DNA of 49,268 nucleotides from Candidatus Krumholzibacteriota bacterium (GCA_024275485.1 JAJRZA010000031.1:1-49268), one strand, 5' to 3'; numbered from the stretch's first letter, positions 25,492 through 34,203 are shown. The notes: generated by a model not told the origin, from the letters alone. A program made the numbers and translations.

Positions 25492-26337
25492 TCAGGACTC
25501 AGCAGCGCTTGCAGCGGCCCCACCATCGTCGTTGGCATGAGTTCGAGCCACCTTCTCCACCAGGAAAAGATCGCCCAGATCAACCAGCCCCATGGCTTCG
25601 GCATCTTCAAGAGCAGCCCGCAAAATAGCTGCCGTGGCTTCGGCGTCGTCACCCGCACGATGGGGGTTGTCGTGGGCCACATCAAAGTGACGGGCAAGTT
25701 CGGGAAGGCTGCGACTTGAAAGTTCGGGCCACAATTGGCGGGAAAGCTGCAAAGTGCACAATCCCGTTACGGCCGGACGCACCACTCCCCGGCGAGCAAA
25801 TTCCCAACTAAGAAATGGCAAATCAAAACGGATATCGTGGGCCACAAAAACATTTCCATCCAACAAGGTGGCAACGGTTTCGGCAACATCCGAAAATGTG
25901 GGCGCGCCTTCCAGATCTCGATTGCTGATGCCGGTCAATCGCGCAACCCAGGGCGGGATGGGCCGGTCACTCCAAACCAGAGTTTCAAAGCGGTCGAGAA
26001 TTCCCCCCCCCCGCATAACCACCACACCGATCTCAACGATTTCATCCACGCCAATCACACTGCCGGTGGTTTCCAGATCAACAATGGCGAAGGTGACATC
26101 ATCGAGGCTCTGCTTAAGGATGCTGGAGCCAAGAACAGTCCAGCAATGATCATGGGTTTCCACAAAACGGGAATCGGTGCTCAGCAAAGCCCTCACCACC
26201 ACCTGGGTTTCAGGCATCTCATGACGGCGGGCACCAAAAAGTCTCCGGGCAATGGCCGGAGTAGGTAAAGGCTTTTCTTGACCGAGGAGAAATTCATGCG
26301 CCTCGGTCCTGAATTGTTTCAAATCACTGGAAAACAT
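25492..26337 (-). CDS. DnaQ-like DEDDh 3'-5' exonuclease with N-terminal winged-helix-like domain
   Basis: 281 residues. The exonuclease domain (82-245) carries all three motifs: Exo I FAIVDLETTG (Asp87, Glu89), Exo II VAHDIRFDLPFL (Asp172), Exo III PHRAGDDAEATAAIL (His226, Asp231). It is the DEDDh type used in proofreading, RNA trimming and repair. Residues 1-75 (EAHEFLLGQEKPLPTPAIARRLF ...) look like a winged-helix domain of the HARE-HTH kind; this is a pattern-based guess. An ORF opening upstream (TTG 26373) runs through the promoter, so ATG 26337 is the real start. There is no Shine-Dalgarno sequence and the -10 box ends six bases before the ATG, so the mRNA is probably leaderless. Its 3' end has an Ala-rich tail. 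Confidence 0.85.
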   Translation of the reverse strand: MFSSDLKQFRTEAHEFLLGQEKPLPTPAIARRLFGARRHEMPETQVVVRALLSTDSRFVETHDHCWTVLGSSILKQSLDDVTFAIVDLETTGSVIGVDEIVEIGVVVMRGGGILDRFETLVWSDRPIPPWVARLTGISNRDLEGAPTFSDVAETVATLLDGNVFVAHDIRFDLPFLSWEFARRGVVRPAVTGLCTLQLSRQLWPELSSRSLPELARHFDVAHDNPHRAGDDAEATAAILRAALEDAEAMGLVDLGDLFLVEKVARTHANDDGGAAASAAES

Positions 26338-26343
26338 GAACGT

Positions 26344-26373
26344 AGTATACCACGGAACACCCCGGAGGGTCAA
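26344..26373 (-). promoter_or_regulatory. Promoter of the DnaQ-like gene (leaderless)
   Basis: Minus strand: TTGACC (26368-26373), an 18-base spacer, TATACT (26344-26349), then six bases to the ATG at 26337. The -35 overlaps the TGA stop (26370-26372) of the preceding gene. Confidence 0.7.
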
Positions 26374-27209
26374 TGGGCACCTGTCAAATGTGGCCTGGCA
26401 TCATGGCCAAAATCCACCAATTCCATGACCTCTACCCGTATTCGGGCAGGCGGGACTGGAATTTTTTTGTTGGGAGGATCAAGTGTCGACTCGGCCCGAA
26501 CCCTCTCCGATGCATATGCCAAACCCAAAAAAGGAATGTCCTGATGGACTGCGGCTGCAATTTCCCGGGAAGAAATCTGCTTCATTTCCCCAGCCGGCAT
26601 TCTCACGGTCTGAGTATCATTGCTGGCAAGAATCCACTGACGGCAGGTGAACTGACGGCCGGCGACCACCCGTGTTGTGGATTGCTGGTTGCTCACTTCG
26701 TCAGGCGTGAAGTCCGATTGGAAGGAGGTTGAAATAAGCGGATCATCGCGCAGTTCCTCGGGAGTGATATCCCTGGCACGGCCATCCTGCCATTGCCGTA
26801 CCGAAACTACCGAGGCCAGCAACGGTCCTTGCCGCAGCAAAATATCCCGGGAAAGCCGAACTTGAGCCCCCAACCCGGGAACGGGCAGCAGGGTACCGTC
26901 GGATTGCTCCTCAAGAGGCAACAACTCAAGAAGGAATGAACTGTCATCCGAACCATCGGCCCTGCTGAGACAGGCAACCCGGGTAATTCCGATTTCCCGA
27001 CGTCCACCGGCCATCACCTGGGTACGGTAATCAACCCAATCGCCTTCGGATATTTGCAAGGGGATTTCCGGTTGCCGCCAAAGGGTGAACAAATCCAGAG
27101 CTTCAACCGGGGCTGCGGCCACCAACATAGCAGCCAAGGCCAGAATACGAACGGCCGACACTGTTGGTCGGCCGTTCAAATCATGATACAAGCTCTTCAA
27201 AACCGGCAC
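26370..27209 (-). CDS. Exported protein of unknown function
   Basis: 279 residues from GTG 27209, six bases after the stop of the metallophosphatase-cytochrome gene. An AAGGAG lies only two bases ahead of this GTG, so a TTG three codons later is possible. A signal peptide or anchor (about 21-37, ILALAAMLVAAAPVEA) precedes a beta-rich region starting QISEGDWVDYRTQVMAGG. The pattern 'GDWVxYR...G..Rxxxxx...V' recurs in periplasmic proteins from related bacteria, but I cannot name the family. There is one Cys pair (about 80 and 185) and no heme motif. Close spacing suggests the same operon and perhaps a shared envelope role. Confidence 0.7.
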   Translation of the reverse strand: MPVLKSLYHDLNGRPTVSAVRILALAAMLVAAAPVEALDLFTLWRQPEIPLQISEGDWVDYRTQVMAGGRREIGITRVACLSRADGSDDSSFLLELLPLEEQSDGTLLPVPGLGAQVRLSRDILLRQGPLLASVVSVRQWQDGRARDITPEELRDDPLISTSFQSDFTPDEVSNQQSTTRVVAGRQFTCRQWILASNDTQTVRMPAGEMKQISSREIAAAVHQDIPFLGLAYASERVRAESTLDPPNKKIPVPPARIRVEVMELVDFGHDARPHLTGAH

Positions 27210-27215
27210 CGCTCC

Positions 27216-28589
27216 TTAATGTTTGATCTTTTCCCAGTAGGTTGCGAAGTCGAACTCGGGACTGTTGTCCTTGTCATGACAAGTCACACAGGAATCCTGG
27301 GCCTGGGCCAGCCACTTGCCGTCCCGGGCATGCTCGGATCCATAACCATGGCAAGCCTCACACTGCACGTTCACCAACTGGTTAAAGGGACGTTCGTCCG
27401 CATAACCATTGATGTAACGATAGCCTGTGGTGTGACAGAGGATGCATTCAGGTTCATCGCTCTGGCCTTTGGCCCGAATGCTGGTGAATGACTTGCTGTG
27501 GGAGGACTCGGTGTAAGCAGTCCAGGAATCCTCATGACAGCCCTTGCAGGAACGACTGCCCAGAAAAGTCTCCTTTTCCGAGCCCAGATCCCGGGGGAAA
27601 TCCGCCCGTTTGGCCAGTTGGAACGCCTCAAAACTGGCTTTGTAGTCTGCCACCCGAATGGCCATTTCCGGTTCATCTTCAACGGATTGATCCAGGCTGG
27701 TCAATTCAACATCAACCGCCATGACCTTGCCGTTGACATCATCGACGAAGATATCCGCCCGACCTGCATAGCGTCCCTCGTGGGGAGCCGCCAGAACAAT
27801 GGTATCTTCAACAATGCGTTCGGATTTCAACAGCCTATGGGTATGGCCCATAACGGCAATGTCGATGCCCTTGACCTCGCGGATCACCGTATCGGTGTCG
27901 CCTTCGCCAAGGTGCCCCAGCAGAACCACGGTATCGACTTCCTTGCGCATGCGCGGCAATACATCACGAAGGACGGCAACTGGATCTTTGATTTCAAGGC
28001 CGCTGTCGGTAGCAGTCATGGTGATGATCTTGTGATTTGCCCCCAGGACACTGACCAGACCAAATTTGATGCCGTTCTTTTCCACTACCAGGTACTCGGG
28101 TAGGATCAGTTCACCCGTCTCCCGGTTCACCACGTTGGCACTGGTGAAGGGAATATCATATTTCTTGATCATATCCTTCAGGAAATCCAGGCCATAGTTC
28201 AGGTCCGCTTCACCCAGGCCAATGCCGTCATAACCGAAATCGCCCGTCACTTCACACAAAAACCGGGATTGATGCTGGTCATTCTTGTTGCGACGGCCCA
28301 TGAGGTCACCGCCGTCAATCATTAGAACAGGCACGTCTTCATTCCAAACAGAGTCAAAGTAGGTCGCCCTCCGGGCAACCCCGCCACGCTGCTTGGATTT
28401 TCAGCCACAGGGATCGATTTTACCCTTCACATCGTTGAGATACAAAACCGTGACGTTTTTCCAGGTCCCCTTGTCGGCAGCATAGGCGGAGCCGGTGGAA
28501 GCACCCCCTGGTCCGGCCACCGAGGCGGCCAAAAGTAGAAGAACTGTTGCCAGGCCCAGCAAGCCTGACCATCCCATTAGCTTGGTCAT
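27216..28589 (-). CDS. Candidate selenoprotein: metallophosphatase (5'-nucleotidase-like) domain fused to tetraheme cytochrome c
   Basis: 457 codons if TGA 28401-28403 is read as selenocysteine (residue 63); otherwise two pieces, 28401-28589 and 27216-28334, in one frame with 22 open codons between. The start ATG 28589 has AAAGGG six bases upstream. A signal peptide ends near AYA|ADK (37). The phosphatase-like part begins VTVLYLNDVKGKIDPCG-U-KSKQRGGVARRATY. Metal-site motifs are partly lost (NDVK for NDxH at 52-55, GEAD for GNHE at 126-129), while LGHLG (His226) and GHTH (248-251) remain. The C-terminal part has four CxxCH heme sites (348, 382, 410, 434), cytochrome c554-like. As I recall, relatives carry Cys in a PCGC motif at the TGA position. 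It should be an exported redox protein. Read-through versus pseudogene versus sequencing error is not settled; an intact 395-codon remainder argues against decay. Confidence 0.8.
28362..28380 (-). promoter_or_regulatory. SECIS-like hairpin downstream of in-frame TGA
   Basis: Minus strand: GGTTGCCC (28380-28373), loop GGA (28372-28370), GGGCGACC (28369-28362), an 8-bp stem with one G-U pair. The loop lies 29-31 bases after the TGA and starts with G. This fits the bacterial SECIS rule as I recall it (apical loop 3-14 bases, 16-37 bases from UGA, G in its first two positions). Confidence 0.6.
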
Positions 28590-28772
28590 AACGAACCCTT
28601 TCCCGTGAATCAAATAAATCAGACCGTCCCAGGAATCCCCCACTGACGGCAAATAAACAGCCGCAACGGCATGGAATTAATTCCAATACCATCGGCGGCA
28701 GGAAGTTCCCACTGAGTATTATAAATGAACATGCAAGCCAGAGCAACCGTTTCGAACTGAATCCCCATGAAA

Positions 28773-28798
28773 GGGAGGACGGCCATGGCCATCCTCCC
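28773..28798 (-). terminator. Terminator hairpin after the HU gene
   Basis: GGGAGGACGGC (28773-28783) pairs with GCCATCCTCCC (28788-28798) over 11 bp with one wobble and a CATG loop. The U-tract on the minus strand is short (TTTCATG). Confidence 0.7.
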
Positions 28799-28843
28799 AT
28801 TTCATCACAATCGACATCAGGTTGGACAACTCAGGTCCGATGT

Positions 28844-29137
28844 CTACTTTCGCACTCTTTCCTTCAGGCTCTTTCCCGCCACAAAGGCAGGATACTTGGC
28901 CGCAGAGATGACAATGGATTCACCCGTCTGGGGGTTGCGTCCAGTGCGTTGTTTTCGGTTACGGCGCTCGAACGATCCAAAGCCAGTAATTTGGACCCGG
29001 TCACCCTTGGCTACCGCGCTGGCGATAATTCCTTCCCGTGGAGCGGTGGAAAAAATCGCATCGATGGCACGCTTGGAAGCGGCTTTGCTCATGCCGGTTT
29101 GTTTGGCCAGTTTTTCGGTGAGTTCAGTTTTATTCAT
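28844..29137 (-). CDS. hup: HU-family DNA-binding protein
   Basis: 97 residues, the usual length for HU. It begins MNKTELTEKLAKQTGMSKA, has the beta-arm sequence GFGSFERRNRKQRTGRNPQTGE with the intercalating Pro, and ends in an unusually basic tail (GKSLKERVRK). It forms a homodimer that bends DNA in the nucleoid; it could also be an IHF-like specific form. The start ATG 29137 has GGGGGTG upstream, and a longer frame from 29164 would include the promoter -10. It has its own strong promoter (29164-29191) and a terminator. Confidence 0.93.
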   Translation of the reverse strand: MNKTELTEKLAKQTGMSKAASKRAIDAIFSTAPREGIIASAVAKGDRVQITGFGSFERRNRKQRTGRNPQTGESIVISAAKYPAFVAGKSLKERVRK

Positions 29138-29163
29138 TCGTTTCACCCCCTTTCGTTTTCCCA

Positions 29164-29191
29164 TTTATCCCATGAGCAGGGGGGTTGTCAA
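29164..29191 (-). promoter_or_regulatory. Sigma70-type promoter of the HU gene
   Basis: Minus strand: TTGACA (29186-29191), a 16-base spacer, GATAAA (29164-29169). It lies between lptD and the HU gene, so HU is transcribed independently. Confidence 0.75.
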
Positions 29192-29250
29192 TACTTTTAC
29201 ACCGATATTCCAGAGCTGGAGCGGTTTTTCGCAATCTCCCAAACCAAAAA

Positions 29251-32200
29251 CTAGAACCCACCCCCAAGTTCGCTGCCAAGAGTGCCCATGCTGCTTTCCA
29301 GCCCACGAGTAAATTTCAAGGACGGGATGGACTTCAAATATATACGAAAACCAAACTCGGAATTGACACTGCTGATGGTTCGGTTGAACTCCAGGGCCCA
29401 GCAGTGAAGATCTTTTTTCAGACCGAACTGTTGCCGTGTGGGAATCCCCGTCACCAAGTCATAAGAACCGGTGTAATTGAATTGCCAGGTGCGGGTTAGG
29501 GTGGCCCTGATACCCAGGTTTCCATTGGCCCGGCGCTGGCGCTGAAGGTTGTTGTAACTATAGGAAAAAGACGCATTCAGGTTGAAGGGAATATAGCGCC
29601 CACCATCGGTGGGGTCGGCTGCCTCCTTGCCCGGCTCTCTTCCTTGACGGTTGTAAAAATCGTAAAAGGAGCTTTCCTCGCCGTCGAAGAATTCCTCGGG
29701 ATTGTCCTCATAGCCCTGATCCAGAAATTCATCATCGGTGACCAGCGTATCGGTCGGAGCATTCAGGTCTACCCCCAGACGATCAATTTTCTTGTTGCGT
29801 TGCAATTCGGGAGCCTCTGGTACAGCACCCACATCGGCCCGACCGGAGAAATTCAGACCATAATTAAAACGGGTCGACAGCAGAGCCAGATTTTTTGGAT
29901 CGATGGAATTGGAGACTTTCAACTGCAGGACCCTGCTCTTGCCCGGCTTGATGGTCAAACTGCTGCTGATGTTGCCCCACCGGGTGCCCGGCTCCTTTTT
30001 GGGACTGTAGGATGTGTTCAGACTCCAATCCAGCAGACCATCCAGCTTTTCTTCAGTCAAAGTGGAATCAGCATCACCGGCCAGGTATTTCAAATCGAAC
30101 CGGTTGTTCATCGAAAGCCCGATGCTGGTGCCGTGAAGTTGCCGCCCATTGGCCAAACCGGGGGTCAAGCTGTAGCTGGTGTTGAGACGCAGGGTGTGCC
30201 GAATGGTCTTCAAGCGGCCCAAGTTGATGGGGAACAGTCCATACAAGTTGGTACCCACCGCGGCGCTGAACCGTAGGCTGGTATCGGTATCTTCATTGAG
30301 GTCGTCAAAATCTTCGAAATGTCCGGTGGTATCAGTGTCTTCCACATAAAAGCGACCGGTGCTGCTCTTGCGGCTCCAGGCCTGGCTGGCGTTGCTGCTG
30401 AAACTCACATTGAATATGGAGATGCGCGGGGGACGAAGAGACAGGGACCAGTTACCACCCGCATTGTAGTCCTTATTGTCGTGGAGTTCATATCCGGATT
30501 GGTCCAACCGAAAATTGTACCCCTGCTTGAAGCTGGTGTTGCGGGCCAGGTTTCCCAGGAAGTTGCCTTTGTTGCCCCCGCGCAACGGTTTGGCCAGGGA
30601 AAATTCCCTGAAGTTGAGGGACATGGACGGCATGGTCATGGTGTTGAGGCGCACATCGGTGGTGGGGTCATCATCTTCCACATTGGTAAACTCCTTGCGC
30701 GAGGCATTGAGGCTGCTGCTCAGAAAGGAATAGTTACGGCTGATGTACATACTCGACTTAATCTCACCGCTGACAATATCACGGTTGCTGCCACCGGCCA
30801 GATCATTGCTGCTGAGGGTGGTACTGGCCATTTTGACATCGGCACGGAATTTGTAGTCGTCAAAGAGCGTGGGCTGGTTATGGTTCCAGCGGAACTGCCA
30901 TTCTTTCCGTTCAGTCCCGCCCAGGCTGACCTTGCGGGAATAATCGATACCACCGTTGAAGCCGTACCGTTTCACATAACGATTGGAGATGCGGTAGGCA
31001 AAGTCCCTTCGTTCGTTGTAGTCGGCCTCAAAGATAAAGTCCATGTAATCATTGGTGGCCCAGTAATAGCCAAAATCCCTGATGTAACGACCCTCACGGC
31101 TGGACCAGCCAAAGTCGAAAGAGGGAAAAAGAATGCCCGATTGCCGGCCGGATTTTAAAGATTTGAAGAAAAACGGCAAGGCAAAGACCGGGACATTCCC
31201 GACGCGCAGAACCATCGGTTTGGCCACCACCTTGTCCCCCATGCGCATTTTCATCTTGTCGGACCAGAAATGGTAATGGGGTTCCTCAAGATCACAACTG
31301 GTCATGCGGGCGTCATGAATTTTCAGGGTGCTGTCGGGAAAACGGTGGATCTCATCTCCCACATAGTAATATCCATCAAAGGTCGTCACACCACGCTTGA
31401 CGGCCCCGGTACGGTTTTCGAAATCATACCCCATCTGGTAACCGGCGATGTTCTCACTGTCTTCGATAAGCGGGTCGCCTTCCGCGTAGAGTTCCCGATC
31501 CACAGTATCAAGATTGAAGTGATCGGCAGTGAGTTTCATGGTGCCGTATTCGAGAGCGGCATTGGTGCGGATGTCGATGGATTTCTTTTCCATCTCGAAG
31601 ACCACCGACCCACCCGTGTATTGGACGTCTTCGGCATTGGCCAGAAAATCCAATCCCGAGCTGCTGGTATCGTAACCTGCGGAGGCCAGGGAATCGAGGG
31701 CGGCGGTCATCAGGGAATCGATGGTATCGGCAGCCTGATCGGGGCGGCCGCTCGTGTTGAACAAGTCGGTCATGCCCATGACCCGGGCCAGGGAATCGGC
31801 GTGGGCAATGATCAGGGAATCGGCCACCGCCACCCTGCTGCTGTCGATGCCTGCGGCATAGAGGGAGTCGGCAAAAGCGGTGCTGTCCGAGGCGCTGCGC
31901 CGCAGCATGTCGGTCAACCGGTCGGATCTTTCCAGCATTGCCGTCATGGCCGCCAGCTTGGCGAAACGGTAATTCCCGGTCATGTTGCCCACTACATGGA
32001 CCCGACTGACCCGCCGATCGCGAAAATCGATGGTGATGGTATCACCCCGAACATCATTGGTGGCCACCTCGTCGCTGAGATCCATGGGTGTGTATATGCT
32101 GTGGGCCGAACCAACAACCACAGTCTGGTTGATTTCTTCATCCACAAAACGAATGTTGATGCTATCGCCTTCTATGATATCCATGCGCGGCAGGCCCTTG

Positions 32201-33204
32201 AAAAGGGCGGCCAGACTGTCGGGCGTTGAGTCTTCCATGCGAGCTGACCCGATCAGGATCACCCGATCCAGCTTACCATCGAGATAAAAGAATTCAATGC
32301 GATCACCAACCATGGTATTGGCGTCGGACATGGACACACTTGGGTTGTCCATCAGAATCATGTGCTCGCGACCGAAAGCCACCGCCGAGTCGGCCACGGC
32401 CCTGGTTTGTCCCTGATGAATACGCACCGAGTCGACCATCACCACTTTGTTTTCCAGCCGGTAAAATCGCATGACCCCGGCGGTGCTGGTCAGCAAATCC
32501 CCGGCCGTTTCACGGCTGGTCATCACCGGGTTGCGATCAACTTCGGCCATATCGGTCGTACCATCAAAAAAAGCATGGTCGCCGGTGATCAGGTTTTGCG
32601 AGCCTGGTTCCATGATTCGCACGTGGCCGAAGGCTTCTCCGGTGCCGTCCTGACGGTCGCGGCTGATGGTGTCGGCACGCACGGTGTACTCTGGAGTTAC
32701 TAAAAGAGCATCTTCGATGAGGTGAAAAAATCGGCCCTCGGCACGGGATTGACCCTTGCGGCCGGTGCCTATAACCTCACCATCGATCAGGCGCACATCA
32801 CCAAAAAAATCCGACTCACCTACCAGCCGACGATAGAAGGCGTGTCGGCAGGTCAAAACTCCGCCGTCACTGGTCAAAATCACATTGCCAATAAATTCGT
32901 AGACTTCCCGGTCACGGTAATAACGGGCTGTGTCGCTGCTGGCAGTCAAACTGTCACGATCAATGAAGACATTCCCCAGTAAATATGTGATGCGTTCACC
33001 GTTGACCACCCGATCGATGAAACGATCGGAGCGGGTTTTTGTGCGTGCCGTGGGCCCAGGTGGGTTTTCCTGGGCCTTGGCCGTGGATTGCCAAAACAGG
33101 GGGCGAATCCCCATAAACACAAAAACCACAAGGCAAGGCAACAGAACAAACCGGAACAGTCCCGTCAGGATTCTGAACAGGGGGCTGCCTTTCCTGGAAT
33201 CCAT
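29251..33204 (-). CDS. lptD: LptD-like outer-membrane LPS assembly protein (OstA-family), large form
   Basis: 1317 residues, far longer than the 784 of E. coli LptD. An N-terminal signal or anchor (17-45) is followed by a repeated OstA/LptA-type beta-jellyroll region (50-450) with segments such as YLLGNVFIDRDSLTASSD and YEFIGNVILTSDGGVL. A linker rich in 'DSLxxA' repeats follows (450-530). A second jellyroll precedes the LptD core, with TSCDLEEPHYHFWSDKMKM, the GNVPVFALPFFFKSLKSGR stretch and SGILFPSFDFG, and then the C-terminal barrel to the end. It inserts lipopolysaccharide into the outer leaflet together with LptE, which is not in the window. The start ATG 33204 overlaps the ROK-gene stop by one base (TGATG), so translation is coupled. 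The extra jellyrolls may be an LptA-like bridge built into the protein. Confidence 0.88.
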   Translation of the reverse strand: MDSRKGSPLFRILTGLFRFVLLPCLVVFVFMGIRPLFWQSTAKAQENPPGPTARTKTRSDRFIDRVVNGERITYLLGNVFIDRDSLTASSDTARYYRDREVYEFIGNVILTSDGGVLTCRHAFYRRLVGESDFFGDVRLIDGEVIGTGRKGQSRAEGRFFHLIEDALLVTPEYTVRADTISRDRQDGTGEAFGHVRIMEPGSQNLITGDHAFFDGTTDMAEVDRNPVMTSRETAGDLLTSTAGVMRFYRLENKVVMVDSVRIHQGQTRAVADSAVAFGREHMILMDNPSVSMSDANTMVGDRIEFFYLDGKLDRVILIGSARMEDSTPDSLAALFKGLPRMDIIEGDSINIRFVDEEINQTVVVGSAHSIYTPMDLSDEVATNDVRGDTITIDFRDRRVSRVHVVGNMTGNYRFAKLAAMTAMLERSDRLTDMLRRSASDSTAFADSLYAAGIDSSRVAVADSLIIAHADSLARVMGMTDLFNTSGRPDQAADTIDSLMTAALDSLASAGYDTSSSGLDFLANAEDVQYTGGSVVFEMEKKSIDIRTNAALEYGTMKLTADHFNLDTVDRELYAEGDPLIEDSENIAGYQMGYDFENRTGAVKRGVTTFDGYYYVGDEIHRFPDSTLKIHDARMTSCDLEEPHYHFWSDKMKMRMGDKVVAKPMVLRVGNVPVFALPFFFKSLKSGRQSGILFPSFDFGWSSREGRYIRDFGYYWATNDYMDFIFEADYNERRDFAYRISNRYVKRYGFNGGIDYSRKVSLGGTERKEWQFRWNHNQPTLFDDYKFRADVKMASTTLSSNDLAGGSNRDIVSGEIKSSMYISRNYSFLSSSLNASRKEFTNVEDDDPTTDVRLNTMTMPSMSLNFREFSLAKPLRGGNKGNFLGNLARNTSFKQGYNFRLDQSGYELHDNKDYNAGGNWSLSLRPPRISIFNVSFSSNASQAWSRKSSTGRFYVEDTDTTGHFEDFDDLNEDTDTSLRFSAAVGTNLYGLFPINLGRLKTIRHTLRLNTSYSLTPGLANGRQLHGTSIGLSMNNRFDLKYLAGDADSTLTEEKLDGLLDWSLNTSYSPKKEPGTRWGNISSSLTIKPGKSRVLQLKVSNSIDPKNLALLSTRFNYGLNFSGRADVGAVPEAPELQRNKKIDRLGVDLNAPTDTLVTDDEFLDQGYEDNPEEFFDGEESSFYDFYNRQGREPGKEAADPTDGGRYIPFNLNASFSYSYNNLQRQRRANGNLGIRATLTRTWQFNYTGSYDLVTGIPTRQQFGLKKDLHCWALEFNRTISSVNSEFGFRIYLKSIPSLKFTRGLESSMGTLGSELGGGF

Positions 33205-34190
33205 CAACTGATAGCCAGGCTTTCGCGAGCCAGGCAGGCAGCACCCACTGCCGATGCCAATGGGCCCAGTTCAGCAGGTACCACAGGCACATTCTTGGCT
33301 TCGTCAGCCAGAACCAACTGGGGCACCATGGCTCGACAGGGCCCCAGAATCAGTTCCCCGGCCAATGCAACACCACCGCCGATGATAACCTTGTCGGGGT
33401 CCAGAATATTCACCAGGTTACCCACCGCATAGCCAAGACGATGCCCCACTTCGGCAAAGAGGGCCAGGGATGCGGCATCGCCCTTCCGGGCCAGCAAACT
33501 CAAATCCCGGGTGGTCAACTCTTCCCCTTTTTCAGTCACCAACTGGGAAAGGGCGGTGTCCTTCAGCTCAACACGAGCCAAAAGACGGGCCTGCTTGACA
33601 ATGGCAACGCTGCCGGCCCAGGCCTCCAGACAACCCACTCCACCACAGGTGCAGATGGGCCCTGATGGATCCAACACCATGTGACCAATTTCAGCGGCCC
33701 CGTTGTGACTGCCCACCAACAGGTGGCCGTTCAGCAGAACTCCTCCACCAACACCAGTGCCCAGGGCAATCATGACCAGGTGTTCACAGCCACGGCCGGA
33801 CCCAAAGCGGTACTCACCATAAAGAGCCCCGTTCACATCGTTGACCACCACCACGGGTTTTTCGGAAAATTCGTTGGCAAGCATACTCTTGAGATTGGTA
33901 TCTTCCCAACCAGGCAGATTGGGCGACCGGCCCAGATGGCCACTGACTGGATCAACAATTCCGGCGCAAGCCATTCCTACGGCGGCCAGGTTGGAAAAAA
34001 CCGGCCTGTCCGAATCGGTTGGCGGGGCGATCTTCTCGGCCACCTCCATGGCCAGGCGGGCCAGGGTCTTTTTCCCGCTGCGCGGATCCGTTGGCACTTC
34101 ACCTTGAAAAACAACATTCCCGTCGCCATCGGTGATGACATATTTGACGCCCGTGCCACCGGTGTCCGCGCCCAGATAAAATTCAGCCAC
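33204..34190 (-). CDS. ROK-family sugar kinase (glucokinase)
   Basis: 328 residues. An ATP-binding phosphate loop is at the N-terminus (LGADTGGTGVKYVI). The catalytic Asp is in VVNDVNGAL. The zinc-binding ROK signature is CTCGGVGCLEAWAG (about 185) with the preceding EIGHMVLDPSG. The second glycine motif is VIIGGGVALAG. It phosphorylates glucose or a related hexose in the cytoplasm. Many ROK kinases take other sugars such as N-acetylmannosamine or N-acetylglucosamine, so glucokinase is the default call. It is 13 bases behind folC and overlaps lptD by one base, so it belongs to the same operon. Confidence 0.9.
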   Translation of the reverse strand: MAEFYLGADTGGTGVKYVITDGDGNVVFQGEVPTDPRSGKKTLARLAMEVAEKIAPPTDSDRPVFSNLAAVGMACAGIVDPVSGHLGRSPNLPGWEDTNLKSMLANEFSEKPVVVVNDVNGALYGEYRFGSGRGCEHLVMIALGTGVGGGVLLNGHLLVGSHNGAAEIGHMVLDPSGPICTCGGVGCLEAWAGSVAIVKQARLLARVELKDTALSQLVTEKGEELTTRDLSLLARKGDAASLALFAEVGHRLGYAVGNLVNILDPDKVIIGGGVALAGELILGPCRAMVPQLVLADEAKNVPVVPAELGPLASAVGAACLARESLAIS

Positions 34191-34203
34191 TGCCTACTCC
34201 CTT

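Noticed and set aside
28401-28589. A separate 62-residue protein ending at TGA 28401-28403
   Set aside because: It ends in the middle of a conserved phosphatase motif and the same frame continues with the matching rest of the domain, so it is part of the larger gene.
31270-32229. A 319-codon plus-strand frame inside lptD
   Set aside because: The minus strand is clearly lptD, with a full set of family motifs. The plus frame has no recognisable domain.
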